Below are positions 10,440 to 19,407 of a stretch of 64,000 bases of DNA, piece by piece (positions within the stretch are counted from its first letter, which is position 1; each line of letters starts with the position of its first letter). The stretch comes from Methanothermobacter wolfeii (lineage in GTDB: Archaea; Methanobacteriota; Methanobacteria; Methanobacteriales; Methanothermobacteraceae), in contig NZ_CP104550.1 in NCBI RefSeq assembly GCF_025397995.1, positions 1,454,001 to 1,518,000 of the forward strand, given 5' to 3'. Made by a program: the position numbers and the translations under genes. The notes below the pieces were generated by a model. It was not told where the DNA came from. It did no database searches and worked only from the letters and a program-made list of their open reading frames with translations.

Positions 10440-10675
10440 ATGAACACCTGAAAATGAACTTCACAGTTACAGTTTCAATTTTATCCTTAAAAAAACCATC
10501 ACCATTATCCTGGTTGGGTGGATGTCATGAAGAGGATGTGCCTGAAACTGGTGTGGTACCACTGCAGGGTTATGGTTGATGTCACAGAGGCTGTGCTTGA
10601 AGTTACGGATCCCCCATGACACACCCCCCTGAAAATGATATAAGAACACCCAGGTCAACAACAATATAATTAACC
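10440..10675. other. 236-bp gap with no convincing gene
   Basis: A 30-codon plus-strand reading frame at about 10,527 lacks a good ribosome site and recognisable sequence, so I do not call it. The stretch beside the DegT start is A+T-rich and probably holds its promoter. I see no other element. Confidence 0.4.
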
Positions 10676-11581
10676 TCAGTAATGGTCCCTGAAGATCCTC
10701 AACACATCATCATATCTCCCCCTGAATAGTATGAGGATCATGACCAGTGAAGCGATTATAAGGAAGACCGGTGATGAGTAGGGGTCGGTTGGGCTTATTA
10801 TGATGGATGGAAGGTCCCCGAGGCCGCTGTCTGGTGAGCTGTGTATCACGCTCACATAGAGGTTGTTTGCAATATGCACCCCCATGGCAAGTTCCAGTCC
10901 ATCATCTGCAAGGGCTGTTACCGCAAGTGCAACGCCTATTATGAAGGTGCTTATGACGATTGACAGGCTCATGGTGATGCTTGTCCCGTTCCACCAGTGC
11001 ATAACAGCGAATATGGCTGAATTAAGGATTATGAGGGGGACAGGTTTTCTTATGACGGACCACATCCCCTGCATTAGGTAACCCCTGAAGAATATCTCCT
11101 CAAAGGACGCTTGGACCGGGAAGGCTATGAGTGCAAGGAGGAGGAGCCACCCGAAGGATGATGGGTTGAAGCTGAACCTGAAACCTGAAGGGTCAAGGAT
11201 CATTGAAACAGCATCAACGACACCAACAATAAGAAGCCATACCAGGGCGCCCCTGAGGATCCTCCTCCAGTCAAGGTAGCCCCTTGCATTCACCGCAGAT
11301 ATGAATTCACGTTTATGGATAAACCTCACACCAACGTAGAGGAAAAAGAGCGAAGCCGAAAAACTAACGGCAACAAGGAGCAGGAGGATGGGCCCTGAAA
11401 ATCCCCCTGAAATTATCTCGGGACTCAGGACTCCCCTGCTTAAGATGACAGCTGCTGCTATGAAGATTGCGGCTATAAAGCCCGCCCCCAGGTTTGATAC
11501 TATGAAGCTCAGGAACACCGTGAAGGCATACCTCCAGAGCTCATTCCTCCCCCTGTGGACGCTGTCCAGGAACCGATACAT
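10676..11581 (-). CDS. CPBP family intramembrane metalloprotease
   Basis: About eight hydrophobic segments surround the CPBP/Abi motifs: EEIFFRGY (motif 1, paired glutamates), AVMHWWNG (motif 2 histidine) and HIANNL (motif 3). These residues bind the catalytic metal in Rce1-like proteases that act inside the membrane. I choose the ATG of MYRFLDSV; ten further codons upstream are possible. Relatives process prenylated or bacteriocin-like proteins; the target here is unknown. Confidence 0.85.
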   Translation of the reverse strand: MYRFLDSVHRGRNELWRYAFTVFLSFIVSNLGAGFIAAIFIAAAVILSRGVLSPEIISGGFSGPILLLLVAVSFSASLFFLYVGVRFIHKREFISAVNARGYLDWRRILRGALVWLLIVGVVDAVSMILDPSGFRFSFNPSSFGWLLLLALIAFPVQASFEEIFFRGYLMQGMWSVIRKPVPLIILNSAIFAVMHWWNGTSITMSLSIVISTFIIGVALAVTALADDGLELAMGVHIANNLYVSVIHSSPDSGLGDLPSIIISPTDPYSSPVFLIIASLVMILILFRGRYDDVLRIFRDHY

Positions 11582-11664
11582 AATACCACATTTACTTAGA
11601 GTTATGAGCATACATCATTAAGTGCAGGTGACTAATAAATATTTTCCAGGGAAAAGTGGTAGGT

Positions 11665-12804
11665 ATGATAACGGTAAATGAGGGTTCAGTGAAAATACAG
11701 GTCCCTGATTTCAGCAGGGTTTCATCGAAGGCCCCGGTATTCTATAACCCTGACATGGAATTTAACCGGGACGTTTCTGTCCTTGCACTGCAGGTATTCC
11801 AGAGGATGGTGGACAGGGCGATAAAGGTTGCAGACACCTTTGCAGGGAGCGGTATAAGGGCCATAAGGTACCTGAAGGAGGTTGACGGTGTTGCAGAGGC
11901 TTGGGCCAATGACATAAACCCCCTTGCAGTTGAATGTATAGAGAGGAACTCCAGGATGAACTCCGTGTCACCCCTTGTGAGCCGGGAGGATGCCGGCGTA
12001 TTTTTAAGGAGTAACCAGGGGGTCTTTGATTTTATTGATGTTGATCCCTTCGGGACCCCCGCACCCTTCATGGACTCTGCGGCAGCAGCCATAAGGAACC
12101 GTTCAATGATAGGTGTTACCGCAACAGACACATCAGGCCTCTGCGGGACCTATGTTAAGCCCTGCCTCAGGAAGTACTCTTCAAGGCCCCTTAAGACAGA
12201 GTACTGTCATGAGATAGGTGTGCGTATACTTGCAGGGTTTACTGCCATGAACCTTGCAAGGTACCGGAAGGGTTCGGAGTTCCTCCTTTCACACAGCACC
12301 AAGCACTACATGCGCCTGTACGTCATGGTGCGTAGGGGTGCCAGGAGGGCTGATGAGTCGCTTAAAAACATCGGTTTCATCCTGCACTGTTTCAGCTGCC
12401 TCTTCCATGGACACGTTAATGGCTTCACCCCCATTAACATGAAGTGCCCATCCTGTGGCCGGGAACTTGATGTTGCAGGGCCCCTGTGGGTTGGTGATAT
12501 CCAGGACGCCGGCTTCATAGGTTCCATGATAGAGGAGGCTGAGAATAAGAAGCTGAATCAGAAAGAGAAGGTCCTCAGGTTGCTGCAGACATGTATCAGG
12601 GAGGCGGGGATGCCCCCTGGATTCTATGATGTCCATGAACTCTGCAGCAGTATGGGTGTCAGCGCGCCCCCCATCGACTCAGTGATGGACCACCTTAGGG
12701 GTGACGGTTTCAGGGTTTCAAGGACCCACTTCAAACCCACCGGTATAAAGACGGATGCTGATCTGGGGGCTGTGAAGGATGCCATAAAGGGCTCCCTAAT
12801 CTAA
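11665..12804 (+). CDS. trm1: tRNA (guanine(26)-N2)-dimethyltransferase Trm1
   Basis: Trm1 dimethylates G26 of tRNA with S-adenosylmethionine. The sequence shows FYNPDMEFNRDVSVL near the start, the AdoMet motif DTFAGSGIRAIRYL, FIDVDPFGTPAPF (catalytic motif IV), and a zinc-binding pair of CxxC-type motifs in the C-terminal domain (CFSC, CPSC). I choose the ATG three codons inside the open frame because GGTAGGT precedes it. It diverges from the CPBP protease gene. Confidence 0.93.
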   Translation: MITVNEGSVKIQVPDFSRVSSKAPVFYNPDMEFNRDVSVLALQVFQRMVDRAIKVADTFAGSGIRAIRYLKEVDGVAEAWANDINPLAVECIERNSRMNSVSPLVSREDAGVFLRSNQGVFDFIDVDPFGTPAPFMDSAAAAIRNRSMIGVTATDTSGLCGTYVKPCLRKYSSRPLKTEYCHEIGVRILAGFTAMNLARYRKGSEFLLSHSTKHYMRLYVMVRRGARRADESLKNIGFILHCFSCLFHGHVNGFTPINMKCPSCGRELDVAGPLWVGDIQDAGFIGSMIEEAENKKLNQKEKVLRLLQTCIREAGMPPGFYDVHELCSSMGVSAPPIDSVMDHLRGDGFRVSRTHFKPTGIKTDADLGAVKDAIKGSLI

Positions 12805-12815
12805 TATTTAAGTGT

Positions 12816-13502
12816 CTACTCATAGTTGAGCATGTTGTGGTTGTAGTAGTACTGGAGTGCCCTGGCATTTTTAAGTTCAAAGTTCCTGTAGGGGTTCTTG
12901 AGGTAGGGGAAGATTATCCCCTTTATAACGTAGAAGTAGGCGGCGATGGGCCCGTACTCCTCCCTGGCAATCTTATAGTAAAGTGGGAAACCGCAGCCCT
13001 GGTTTACAATAACATCGCCCTGCCTCACGGTGCCATGGTATACCATGGGTATGGGGTCTGTCTGGCCATGCTCGGCAGCCCTCTCCTTTATATATTGAAG
13101 GGCCTCGTCAAGGGTCCTGAACTCCCTGCCATCTGAGCGGTAGGTCCATTTGTCATCTGGAACACCGTATATCCCCTCCTGCCAGACCTCAGTCCAGTTT
13201 ATACCAGGTGTGTACTGATTCTTCTCAACGTAGGCCAGTTCAAGGATGTAAACATCTCCCTCCATGTAGCACCTGTAATTTGAGCTTCCGCCGTAATGGA
13301 CAACTAGTATGCATGGGGACCCCTCCTCCCTTGCATACTCTGCAAGGAGCTTTGAATGTATGTGGCCCGGGTACATGTCAGGGTTGGCGATCTTAACAAA
13401 GGCCAGTCTCCCCAGGGGCTCGAAGTCCCCTGCTGTGCTGGTGAAGTAGAAATAGCTGCCTGCAAGAATTATGATTACAAGTATAAGTGCGCCCTTATTC
13501 AT
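12816..13502 (-). CDS. Hypothetical protein with N-terminal membrane anchor or signal
   Basis: Not recognised. The 228-residue protein starts MNKGALILVIIILAGSYFYF, a single hydrophobic segment that would anchor or export it, and the remainder is soluble and rich in tyrosine and tryptophan, with a VNQGCGFP motif and few charged clusters. It converges on trm1 with an 11-base gap and is probably a surface protein facing the pseudomurein wall. No catalytic motif was found. Confidence 0.65.
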   Translation of the reverse strand: MNKGALILVIIILAGSYFYFTSTAGDFEPLGRLAFVKIANPDMYPGHIHSKLLAEYAREEGSPCILVVHYGGSSNYRCYMEGDVYILELAYVEKNQYTPGINWTEVWQEGIYGVPDDKWTYRSDGREFRTLDEALQYIKERAAEHGQTDPIPMVYHGTVRQGDVIVNQGCGFPLYYKIAREEYGPIAAYFYVIKGIIFPYLKNPYRNFELKNARALQYYYNHNMLNYE

Positions 13503-13642
13503 CCATTACACCCGCTTCATCACATTTATAAACATCCATGATCAGTATGCATCACCTGCAAGTCACTTCTGGAAATGTTACCGTCCTCCTAGGGATTAAT
13601 ATCATATGTCCAGTTAAGATAAAGCAGTTTTATATAGTGGGA

Positions 13643-13650
13643 TTTATATA
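13643..13650 (+). promoter_or_regulatory. TATA box of the DUF4013 gene
   Basis: TTTATATA lies 36 bases before the TTG start at 13686, giving a predicted short leader that includes the ribosome site. The surrounding sequence is A+T-rich as expected for an archaeal promoter. Confidence 0.5.
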
Positions 13651-13667
13651 TTTTTAGTTGCGGATGA

Positions 13668-13677
13668 CTCCGCGGAG
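13668..13677 (+). promoter_or_regulatory. Palindrome overlapping the ribosome binding site
   Basis: CTCCGCGGAG is a perfect ten-base palindrome whose right half is part of the GGAGGTG ribosome site of the DUF4013 gene. In RNA it could only pair between molecules or weakly in cis, so regulatory use is speculative. Confidence 0.3.
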
Positions 13678-13685
13678 GTGTAAAA

Positions 13686-14363
13686 TTGGATATAGGAGAA
13701 ATTGTGAATGATGCCATAAGGTATCCCTCCAGTGACTGGAAGAAGGTGATAATACTTGGCCTTCTCTTTTTGATCAGTTTTCTGATAATACCCATCTTCC
13801 TGGCCACTGGTTACGGGTTCAGGGCCCTTAAGGCATCAATAGCAGGTTTTGATGAGCTCCCTGAATTCGATGAATGGGGAGAGATGTTTGTTGATGGACT
13901 CAAGGTATTCGTTGTGCAGATAGTCTACATGATTGTGCCAATGATAATAATAATTGCGGGTGTATTCGGTTCCCTTTCAATGGTATCACCGGACACCGGA
14001 ATGATAACAAATCCCACAGCCTTCACAGGCCTCCTTGGCGGTACAATGATAATAGGCGTCATACTTGCAATAATCCTTGGTCTTATAGAAACAATTGCAA
14101 TTGCCCACATGGCCTACAATGACAGCGAACTTGGAGCAGCCTTCAGGTTCGGTGAAATCCTTGACGTCATATCCCAGATCGGATGGGTTGACTACATCAT
14201 ATGGTACATCGTTGTCGGGATAATAGCCGCTGTCATCGGATTCGTTGGAAGCTTTATCAGCGCCATCCCGGTTATAGGTGCAATCATAGTGGTCCTCATA
14301 ATAACTCCGTACATTGTACTGTTCTGGAACCGGGCCCTTGCACTCAGATACGCCTACGAATAA
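13686..14363 (+). CDS. DUF4013 integral membrane protein
   Basis: Six hydrophobic segments, the MDIGEIVNDAIRYPSSDWKKV N-terminal motif and a C-terminal PYIVLFWNRALALRYAY segment match DUF4013 membrane proteins common in Methanobacteriales. The start is TTG, five bases after a strong GGAGGTG site; no ATG fits. Function is unknown, though such proteins are often envelope-associated. It stands alone with its own promoter. Confidence 0.8.
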   Translation: MDIGEIVNDAIRYPSSDWKKVIILGLLFLISFLIIPIFLATGYGFRALKASIAGFDELPEFDEWGEMFVDGLKVFVVQIVYMIVPMIIIIAGVFGSLSMVSPDTGMITNPTAFTGLLGGTMIIGVILAIILGLIETIAIAHMAYNDSELGAAFRFGEILDVISQIGWVDYIIWYIVVGIIAAVIGFVGSFISAIPVIGAIIVVLIITPYIVLFWNRALALRYAYE

Positions 14364-14480
14364 TAACCCCCAATTTTTTAATTTTTTCTAAACATTTATA
14401 AGGGAACAGACACCAAGCATATAAGAGTTAACATCTTCTTCTAAATCAGAATACACGAAATGACCTATCCTTTGAAAAAA

Positions 14481-14489
14481 TTTATAATA
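14481..14489 (+). promoter_or_regulatory. TATA box of the Lrp-type regulator
   Basis: TTTATAATA sits about 40 bases before the ATG at 14,528. The predicted start site falls inside the inverted repeat at 14,492-14,513. Confidence 0.45.
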
Positions 14490-14491
14490 CA

Positions 14492-14513
14492 AACAATACA
14501 AGTATACATTGTT
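14492..14513. promoter_or_regulatory. Inverted repeat, probable operator of the Lrp gene
   Basis: AACAAT and ATTGTT flank a ten-base spacer and overlap the predicted transcription start. Six-base arms with this spacing fit a dimeric helix-turn-helix protein. Autoregulation by the Lrp-type product is inferred. Confidence 0.45.
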
Positions 14514-14527
14514 TAGTGGTGATTCCT

Positions 14528-15001
14528 ATGGATGATGAAGTCGTCAAAATTGATGATATTGACAGGAAAATAATAGATCTGCTTAATGAGGATGGAAGGA
14601 TGTCCTACAGGAACATCTCAAGGATACTTGATGTTTCGGTGGGGACCGTCCACAACAGGGTTGAAAAGCTCGTCCAGAAGGGTGTTATAAAGAAGTTCGT
14701 ACCCATCATAGACCATTCAAAGCTCGGTTACAAGTTAACGGCCATAATCGGTGTTAAGGTTAAGGGCGGTGTCCTCAGAAACTGGGAGACAAGGACAGCC
14801 TACCACAAGAACGTCCTTGCAGTCTATGATGTTACAGGGGAATTCGATGCCATACTTATAGGGAAGTTCAAGGACACCAGTGAACTTGACAGCTTCATAA
14901 AGGGCCTCCTCAGTGAGGGTGACGTCCAGAGGACCTACACCCAGACCGTCCTCAACATCGTGAAGGAGGATATGACCTCCTCAAAGATGATAGGCGATTA
15001 G
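14528..15001 (+). CDS. Lrp/AsnC family transcriptional regulator
   Basis: An N-terminal winged helix (DIDRKIIDLLNEDGRMSYRNI, then VSVGTVHNRVEKL) is joined to a C-terminal RAM/ferredoxin-like ligand domain (AVYDVTGEFDAILIGKF). This is the standard Lrp layout at 157 residues; such proteins form dimers and octamers and sense amino acids. I choose the ATG preceded by GGTGATT rather than two GTG codons just upstream. It is followed closely by the deacetylase gene. Confidence 0.9.
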   Translation: MDDEVVKIDDIDRKIIDLLNEDGRMSYRNISRILDVSVGTVHNRVEKLVQKGVIKKFVPIIDHSKLGYKLTAIIGVKVKGGVLRNWETRTAYHKNVLAVYDVTGEFDAILIGKFKDTSELDSFIKGLLSEGDVQRTYTQTVLNIVKEDMTSSKMIGD

Positions 15002-15034
15002 TTATTTATCCCACAATGCAGATAATTATCTCTG

Positions 15035-16030
15035 ATGAAGATCATCCACTCAGCCACCTATGACCTCCACAACAGGGAGGATCACGTTGAAAACAGGGGG
15101 AGGACCCGCGCAATAATCGATGCCATAGGGGCCTCCGACCTGGAAGTCGAGTTCATGGAGCCGCGGATCGCCGGCATCCATGAGATCCAGATGGTCCACA
15201 GCAGCAGACACGTGGAGTACCTTGAGGTCTTCTCTGGTAGCGGTGGTGGCTGGCTTGACTACGACACCTACATGACCCCCGACACCTTCAACGTTGCAAG
15301 ACTCGCTGCAGGGGGCGCCATGGTGGCTGCAGAGGAGTCCCTCAATGGCGGGTGGTCATATTCTGTGGCAAGGCCACCCGGACACCATGCATGCTACGAC
15401 CGCTCCATGGGGTTCTGCATATTCAACAACCTGGCAGTTGCCATTGAACACTGCCGCCAGAACCATGGAGTCTCAGGATTCCTTGTCCTTGACTTCGATG
15501 TCCACCATGGAAACGGGACCTCAAGCATATTCTACCATGACCCGGAGGTCATGTACATCTCAATACACCAGGACCCCAGGACCCTCTTCCCAGGGACTGG
15601 ATTCGTGGCTGAAACCGGTGAAGGTGCGGGCGAGGGCTTCAACCTTAACATCCCCGTGCCCCCAGGGTCAGGTAACGATGAGTACATCTGGATACTTGGT
15701 GAAATCCTCCCCGAGGTCATCAGGAAAATCAGACCCCTGATGATATTCGTATCCGCGGGTTTTGATGCCCACAGGAGCGATCCTTTAGCCTCTGTGGAGG
15801 TTGATGAACTTTTCTTCTCATGGATCGGCTGGTTCCTTCACCGGACAGGAGCGCCTGGCGCCGTGGTCCTTGAGGGTGGCTATGATCCCGTGGCCCTTGG
15901 AAAATCAAATGTATCATTCCTGAGGGCCCTTGAAGGTGAGGAACCTGAAGGATACTCCACAGACCCCCAAGGAGTCCACGAGATATTCAGAGAACTGCAG
16001 GACACATTCTCACCCTTCTTCAGCTTCTAG
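15035..16030 (+). CDS. Histone deacetylase family protein
   Basis: The zinc-hydrolase signatures of the HDAC/AcuC/acetylpolyamine amidohydrolase family are all present: RPPGHHA, DFDVHHGNGT with the metal-binding aspartate and histidine, and SAGFDAHRSDPL. The 331-residue length is typical. Archaeal members may remove acetyl groups from proteins or polyamines; the substrate is not evident. The gene follows the Lrp regulator by 33 bases and probably shares its transcript. Confidence 0.9.
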   Translation: MKIIHSATYDLHNREDHVENRGRTRAIIDAIGASDLEVEFMEPRIAGIHEIQMVHSSRHVEYLEVFSGSGGGWLDYDTYMTPDTFNVARLAAGGAMVAAEESLNGGWSYSVARPPGHHACYDRSMGFCIFNNLAVAIEHCRQNHGVSGFLVLDFDVHHGNGTSSIFYHDPEVMYISIHQDPRTLFPGTGFVAETGEGAGEGFNLNIPVPPGSGNDEYIWILGEILPEVIRKIRPLMIFVSAGFDAHRSDPLASVEVDELFFSWIGWFLHRTGAPGAVVLEGGYDPVALGKSNVSFLRALEGEEPEGYSTDPQGVHEIFRELQDTFSPFFSF

Positions 16031-16054
16031 TTAAATTGATCTGTGGTGTCTTAT

Positions 16055-16723
16055 ATGGATAAAATTAGGTTCAAGCAGGCTGAAAAACTCATAAAAGAAT
16101 CATGCAGAAACATTAAAAGAGTAATCACTCCTGGAGAGCCGGGTGACGGGACCATAAACACTGAAAAGTTCCAGGAAGCCATGAACATGCTGATTGAAGC
16201 CGAGGAATACATATACCTCAGCCTCCCATCACATGAGCTCAGGGGTGATGATGCTGCTGATTTCTGCCATAAACTCCTATCTGCAAGGAATGCAATCGAC
16301 CATATGCTTGCAGATTTCGGTGTCCTTGAAAGGGAGGATCCCTCTGAAAGGATACGGGAGATATCAGGGGGTAAACTTATAATAGTCAACAACAGCTCAG
16401 TGAAGAAACTCCTTGTAAAGAGCGGTGCTGAAGCACAGAACATAATAGTTGCAGGCGCCCCCCTTTCAATTGAGGATATGCGCAGAATAAACCCCAAAAT
16501 CCCTGAAGGAGCCCTTAAGGGTATAGAGAAGAAGATCGAACACCTCAAACATGATATAGAAAGAAAACTTGAATCCCTTGAAAGGGTTATCGTCCTTGGT
16601 GAGGATGATAAGAGCACAAGACTCCTTGCAGAGAGGGCCGGGGAACTCTACGGTGCCGATGCAAGGTTAAGGGAAAACATCAAGGACTCAACCCCTGAGG
16701 AGATCCTGGAAATGCTCTCCTAG
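16055..16723 (+). CDS. DUF2100-like methanogen protein
   Basis: I believe this matches the methanogen-restricted DUF2100 family, but this is from memory. It is a charged, helical protein with a central [34 protein letters not shown] region, which looks like a small Rossmann-like segment, and predicted coiled coil near residues 165-190. The ATG after GGTGTC is chosen over a GTG four codons earlier. It follows the deacetylase gene by 24 bases. Function unknown. Confidence 0.6.
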   Translation: MDKIRFKQAEKLIKESCRNIKRVITPGEPGDGTINTEKFQEAMNMLIEAEEYIYLSLPSHELRGDDAADFCHKLLSARNAIDHMLADFGVLEREDPSERIREISGGKLIIVNNSSVKKLLVKSGAEAQNIIVAGAPLSIEDMRRINPKIPEGALKGIEKKIEHLKHDIERKLESLERVIVLGEDDKSTRLLAERAGELYGADARLRENIKDSTPEEILEMLS

Positions 16724-16821
16724 GTTCATGGTACGGTGCAGCCACGGATCCTGGAAATCCCCCCTTTCCATATCCTCTTCTATGGGATAACTGCACCTGA
16801 TCTGATATTTAACAACCCCCC

Positions 16822-16839
16822 AGGGTATGGTAATACCCT
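16822..16839. promoter_or_regulatory. Inverted repeat upstream of the mptA promoter
   Basis: AGGGTAT-GGTA-ATACCCT is a perfect seven-pair hairpin nine bases before the mptA TATA box. It could be an operator or the end of the previous transcript. No T-tract follows, which favours a protein-binding site. Confidence 0.35.
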
Positions 16840-16847
16840 CCGGACAA

Positions 16848-16856
16848 GTATATAAA
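16848..16856 (+). promoter_or_regulatory. TATA box of mptA
   Basis: GTATATAAA lies 66 bases before the TTG start at 16,922, implying a leader of roughly 40 bases that ends in the GGGGTG ribosome site. Confidence 0.5.
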
Positions 16857-16921
16857 CAAGTTCCCACTATTATACTTAAAACTGACTAACCATGGTCATT
16901 TATTATTATGGGGTGTAAAAT

Positions 16922-17875
16922 TTGGGCTTAGTTTGTTTTCCAGATACACAGGACAATATACCTAGCATCCCCGTTCACCTTACAAGGGTGGGTGTTACAG
17001 GTGTTAAGAAGCTCCTGAAGATAGAAAGGGATAATAGAAGACCCATAATCCTTCTACCAACATTTGATGCGTTCGTCGACCTTCCGAGCAGGCAGAGGGG
17101 GATTCACATGTCAAGGAACCCCGAGGCCATAAGCGATGTCCTCGAGGAGGTCGTTGAAAACAGTGCCCTTGAACTGGAGTCACTCTGCGCAGAGATCGTC
17201 AACAGACTCCTCAATAAGCACAGGTACGCCCGTCGGGCTGAGGTCAGCATGAAGAGCGACTTCATGTTCATGAAGAAATCCCCTGTCACCGGAAGGAAGA
17301 GCCAGGAGATGACCAAGATCATGGCAGACGCCATCGGGTACCGTGATGATGACGGGATAATGATACGTAAGATGATCGGTGCAGAGGTCGTCGGGATGAC
17401 CGTATGCCCATGTGCACAGGAATCTGTCAAGGAAACCTCCAGGCAGAAGCTCATGGAGTTCCTTGATGAGGAAACCGTTGAGAGGGTGCTTGACTGTGTC
17501 TCCTTCGCATCCCACAACCAGCGTGGCCGTGGAATGATCATGATAGAGGTCCCTGAGGATCAGACCATAAGGGCCGAGAACCTTATAAGGATCATAGAGG
17601 ATTCCATGAGCTCACCGGTATATGAACTCCTCAAAAGATCGGATGAGAATGCTGTTGTTGTTAATGCCCATGAGAATCCCATGTTCGTTGAGGACTGTGT
17701 CCGTAACATGGTCCACAGGATAGTCAGTGAATACCCCCATCTGCCGGATGACACCATAGTAACCGTGAGGCAGATAAATGAGGAGAGCATACACAGACAC
17801 AATGCCTTCGCAGAGAAGGTCGCCACCATGGGAGAGCTCCGCTACGAGATAGAGGAACTCAACAACAGGAGTTGA
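16922..17875 (+). CDS. mptA: GTP cyclohydrolase MptA
   Basis: MptA is the Fe(II)-dependent GTP cyclohydrolase that opens methanopterin synthesis, giving 7,8-dihydroneopterin 2',3'-cyclic phosphate. Family motifs include PDTQDNIPSIPVHLTRVGV at the start, MSRNPEAI, and GMTVCPCAQE with the metal-binding cysteine; the length of 317 is normal. The start is TTG after a GGGGTG site, since no ATG lies upstream of the conserved N-terminus. Two small genes follow closely and end with cofG, another coenzyme gene. Confidence 0.93.
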   Translation: MGLVCFPDTQDNIPSIPVHLTRVGVTGVKKLLKIERDNRRPIILLPTFDAFVDLPSRQRGIHMSRNPEAISDVLEEVVENSALELESLCAEIVNRLLNKHRYARRAEVSMKSDFMFMKKSPVTGRKSQEMTKIMADAIGYRDDDGIMIRKMIGAEVVGMTVCPCAQESVKETSRQKLMEFLDEETVERVLDCVSFASHNQRGRGMIMIEVPEDQTIRAENLIRIIEDSMSSPVYELLKRSDENAVVVNAHENPMFVEDCVRNMVHRIVSEYPHLPDDTIVTVRQINEESIHRHNAFAEKVATMGELRYEIEELNNRS

Positions 17876-17879
17876 TACC

Positions 17880-18320
17880 ATGATGAAGCTTCACAGAACA
17901 GCCGGAGAAATCATGGGCTACCTTGAAGCATTTGAGGGCTCAAGACCCGCCCTCAATGCCAGCGATATACTTATCGTAAGGGGAATGTCCAGGAAACGAA
18001 TAGGATCAGATAATATGGGTGAGGAACTGGACAGGCTCCTGGAACACCTTGATGCCACTGAAATAGATCTTTTCTCAGATGAAGGCGCTGCCCTCATCGG
18101 TTTAATGGATGAACAGATACGTTCATGTGTTGAGGTTGGAACCGAAACAGATATCGGGGGCATACACCGCCTGAAGGAGTCCCTTGAGGATATGAATTTC
18201 GCCGTGGAGTACCGTCTCTTCACCACCGGTGATACAGGGCTCTTTGTTGTTCTCTACAGGGACAGGAGCGGTGTGGGGCCCTGCTTCGTTGAGGTTGTGG
18301 TCTCGGATATAGGTGAATAA
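17880..18320 (+). CDS. Small methanogen protein, possibly DUF2120
   Basis: Not firmly recognised. The 146-residue protein (MMKLHRTAGEIMGYLEAFEG to VEVVVSDIGE) is soluble and acidic, with predicted alternating helices and strands; methanogen genomes carry a similar protein beside mptA and cofG, and I recall the family as DUF2120. It begins four bases after mptA and ends 13 bases before cofG, so it is almost certainly cotranscribed with both coenzyme genes. Confidence 0.6.
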   Translation: MMKLHRTAGEIMGYLEAFEGSRPALNASDILIVRGMSRKRIGSDNMGEELDRLLEHLDATEIDLFSDEGAALIGLMDEQIRSCVEVGTETDIGGIHRLKESLEDMNFAVEYRLFTTGDTGLFVVLYRDRSGVGPCFVEVVVSDIGE

Positions 18321-18333
18321 TTAGGGTGCCTCC

Positions 18334-19407
18334 ATGGTCTTCTCAAAGGAAGAACTTGTGGGTCTGCTCTCAGCCGGGGGCTGCCATATCCTCGACCTCA
18401 TGAAGAGGGCCTGCAGTCCGGGGAGGGTGACCTACTCAAGGAATATCTTCATACCCATCACCAGGGCATGCCGCAACAGGTGCGGTTACTGCACCTTCAG
18501 GTCCGACACCCCTGACCCCCCTTTAATGAGCCCTGAACTTATAATCCAGGAACTTAAAGGTGCCCGCAGAGCCGGATGCACCGAGGCCCTCTTCGCCTTC
18601 GGAGAGGAGGCCCACCAGTTCCCTGCTGTCAGGGAGGAGCTTGAAGGGATGGGTTTTAATGACATGGTGGACTACACATGTCATGTCTGCAGGATGACCC
18701 TTGAGGAGACGGGTCTCCTGCCCCATACAAATATGGGGGTCCTGTCCTACAGGGACCTTAAAAGGCTGAGGGAGGTTAACGCCTCCATGGGCCTCATGCT
18801 TGAGTCATCAAGTCCCAGACTCATGTATACAGATGCCCACAGGGAAAGCCCCGGGAAGGACCCTGAACTGAGGCTCAGGACAATCAGGGATGCCGGTCGT
18901 CTCAGGATACCCTTCACCACAGGCATACTTGTGGGTATAGGTGAGACCGTTGAGGAGAGGGCCGACTCCCTCCTGGAGCTCAGGCGCATCCAGGACAGGT
19001 ACGGGCATATACAGGAGATAATCATACAGAACTTCAGGTCAAAGGAGGGCATACCCATGGAGAACCATCCGGAGCCCCCACTCCTTGACATGGTAAGGAT
19101 GGTTGCGGTTACAAGTCTCCTCTTCCCTGATGTGAGCGTCCAGGTCCCCCCCAACCTCAACAGGGAAACAGGGGAGGTGTTCCTCCTTGCAGGTGCAGAT
19201 GACTGGGGGGGTGTTTCACCGGTGGGCAGGGACCATGTGAACCCTGAGGCTCCCTGGCCCGGCATTGAGGAGCTTAGAAGGGTTACCGAGTCGGCTGGCT
19301 TCGTCCTTGAGGAGAGGCTTCCAGTGTACAGGAGGTTCATCTCTGAGGAGTTCCTGAGCCCCCTTGTCCTTGATAAGATAAATGAACTCTACAAGGACCT
19401 CATTTAG
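18334..19407 (+). CDS. cofG: 7,8-didemethyl-8-hydroxy-5-deazariboflavin synthase, CofG subunit
   Basis: CofG is a radical SAM enzyme which, with CofH, forms the deazaflavin (Fo) of coenzyme F420 from tyrosine and a flavin-pathway precursor. The cluster motif CRNRCGYC (CxxxCxxC) follows FIPITRACRNRC, and downstream EALFAFGEEAH, GILVGIGET and IIQNFRSK are characteristic of CofG. The length of 357 is normal. Its 3' end overlaps the convergent DUF429 gene by eight bases. cofH is not nearby. Confidence 0.93.
   Translation: MVFSKEELVGLLSAGGCHILDLMKRACSPGRVTYSRNIFIPITRACRNRCGYCTFRSDTPDPPLMSPELIIQELKGARRAGCTEALFAFGEEAHQFPAVREELEGMGFNDMVDYTCHVCRMTLEETGLLPHTNMGVLSYRDLKRLREVNASMGLMLESSSPRLMYTDAHRESPGKDPELRLRTIRDAGRLRIPFTTGILVGIGETVEERADSLLELRRIQDRYGHIQEIIIQNFRSKEGIPMENHPEPPLLDMVRMVAVTSLLFPDVSVQVPPNLNRETGEVFLLAGADDWGGVSPVGRDHVNPEAPWPGIEELRRVTESAGFVLEERLPVYRRFISEEFLSPLVLDKINELYKDLI

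Noticed and set aside
10527-10619. 30-codon peptide frame
   Set aside because: No ribosome site, no recognisable sequence and no coupling with neighbours.
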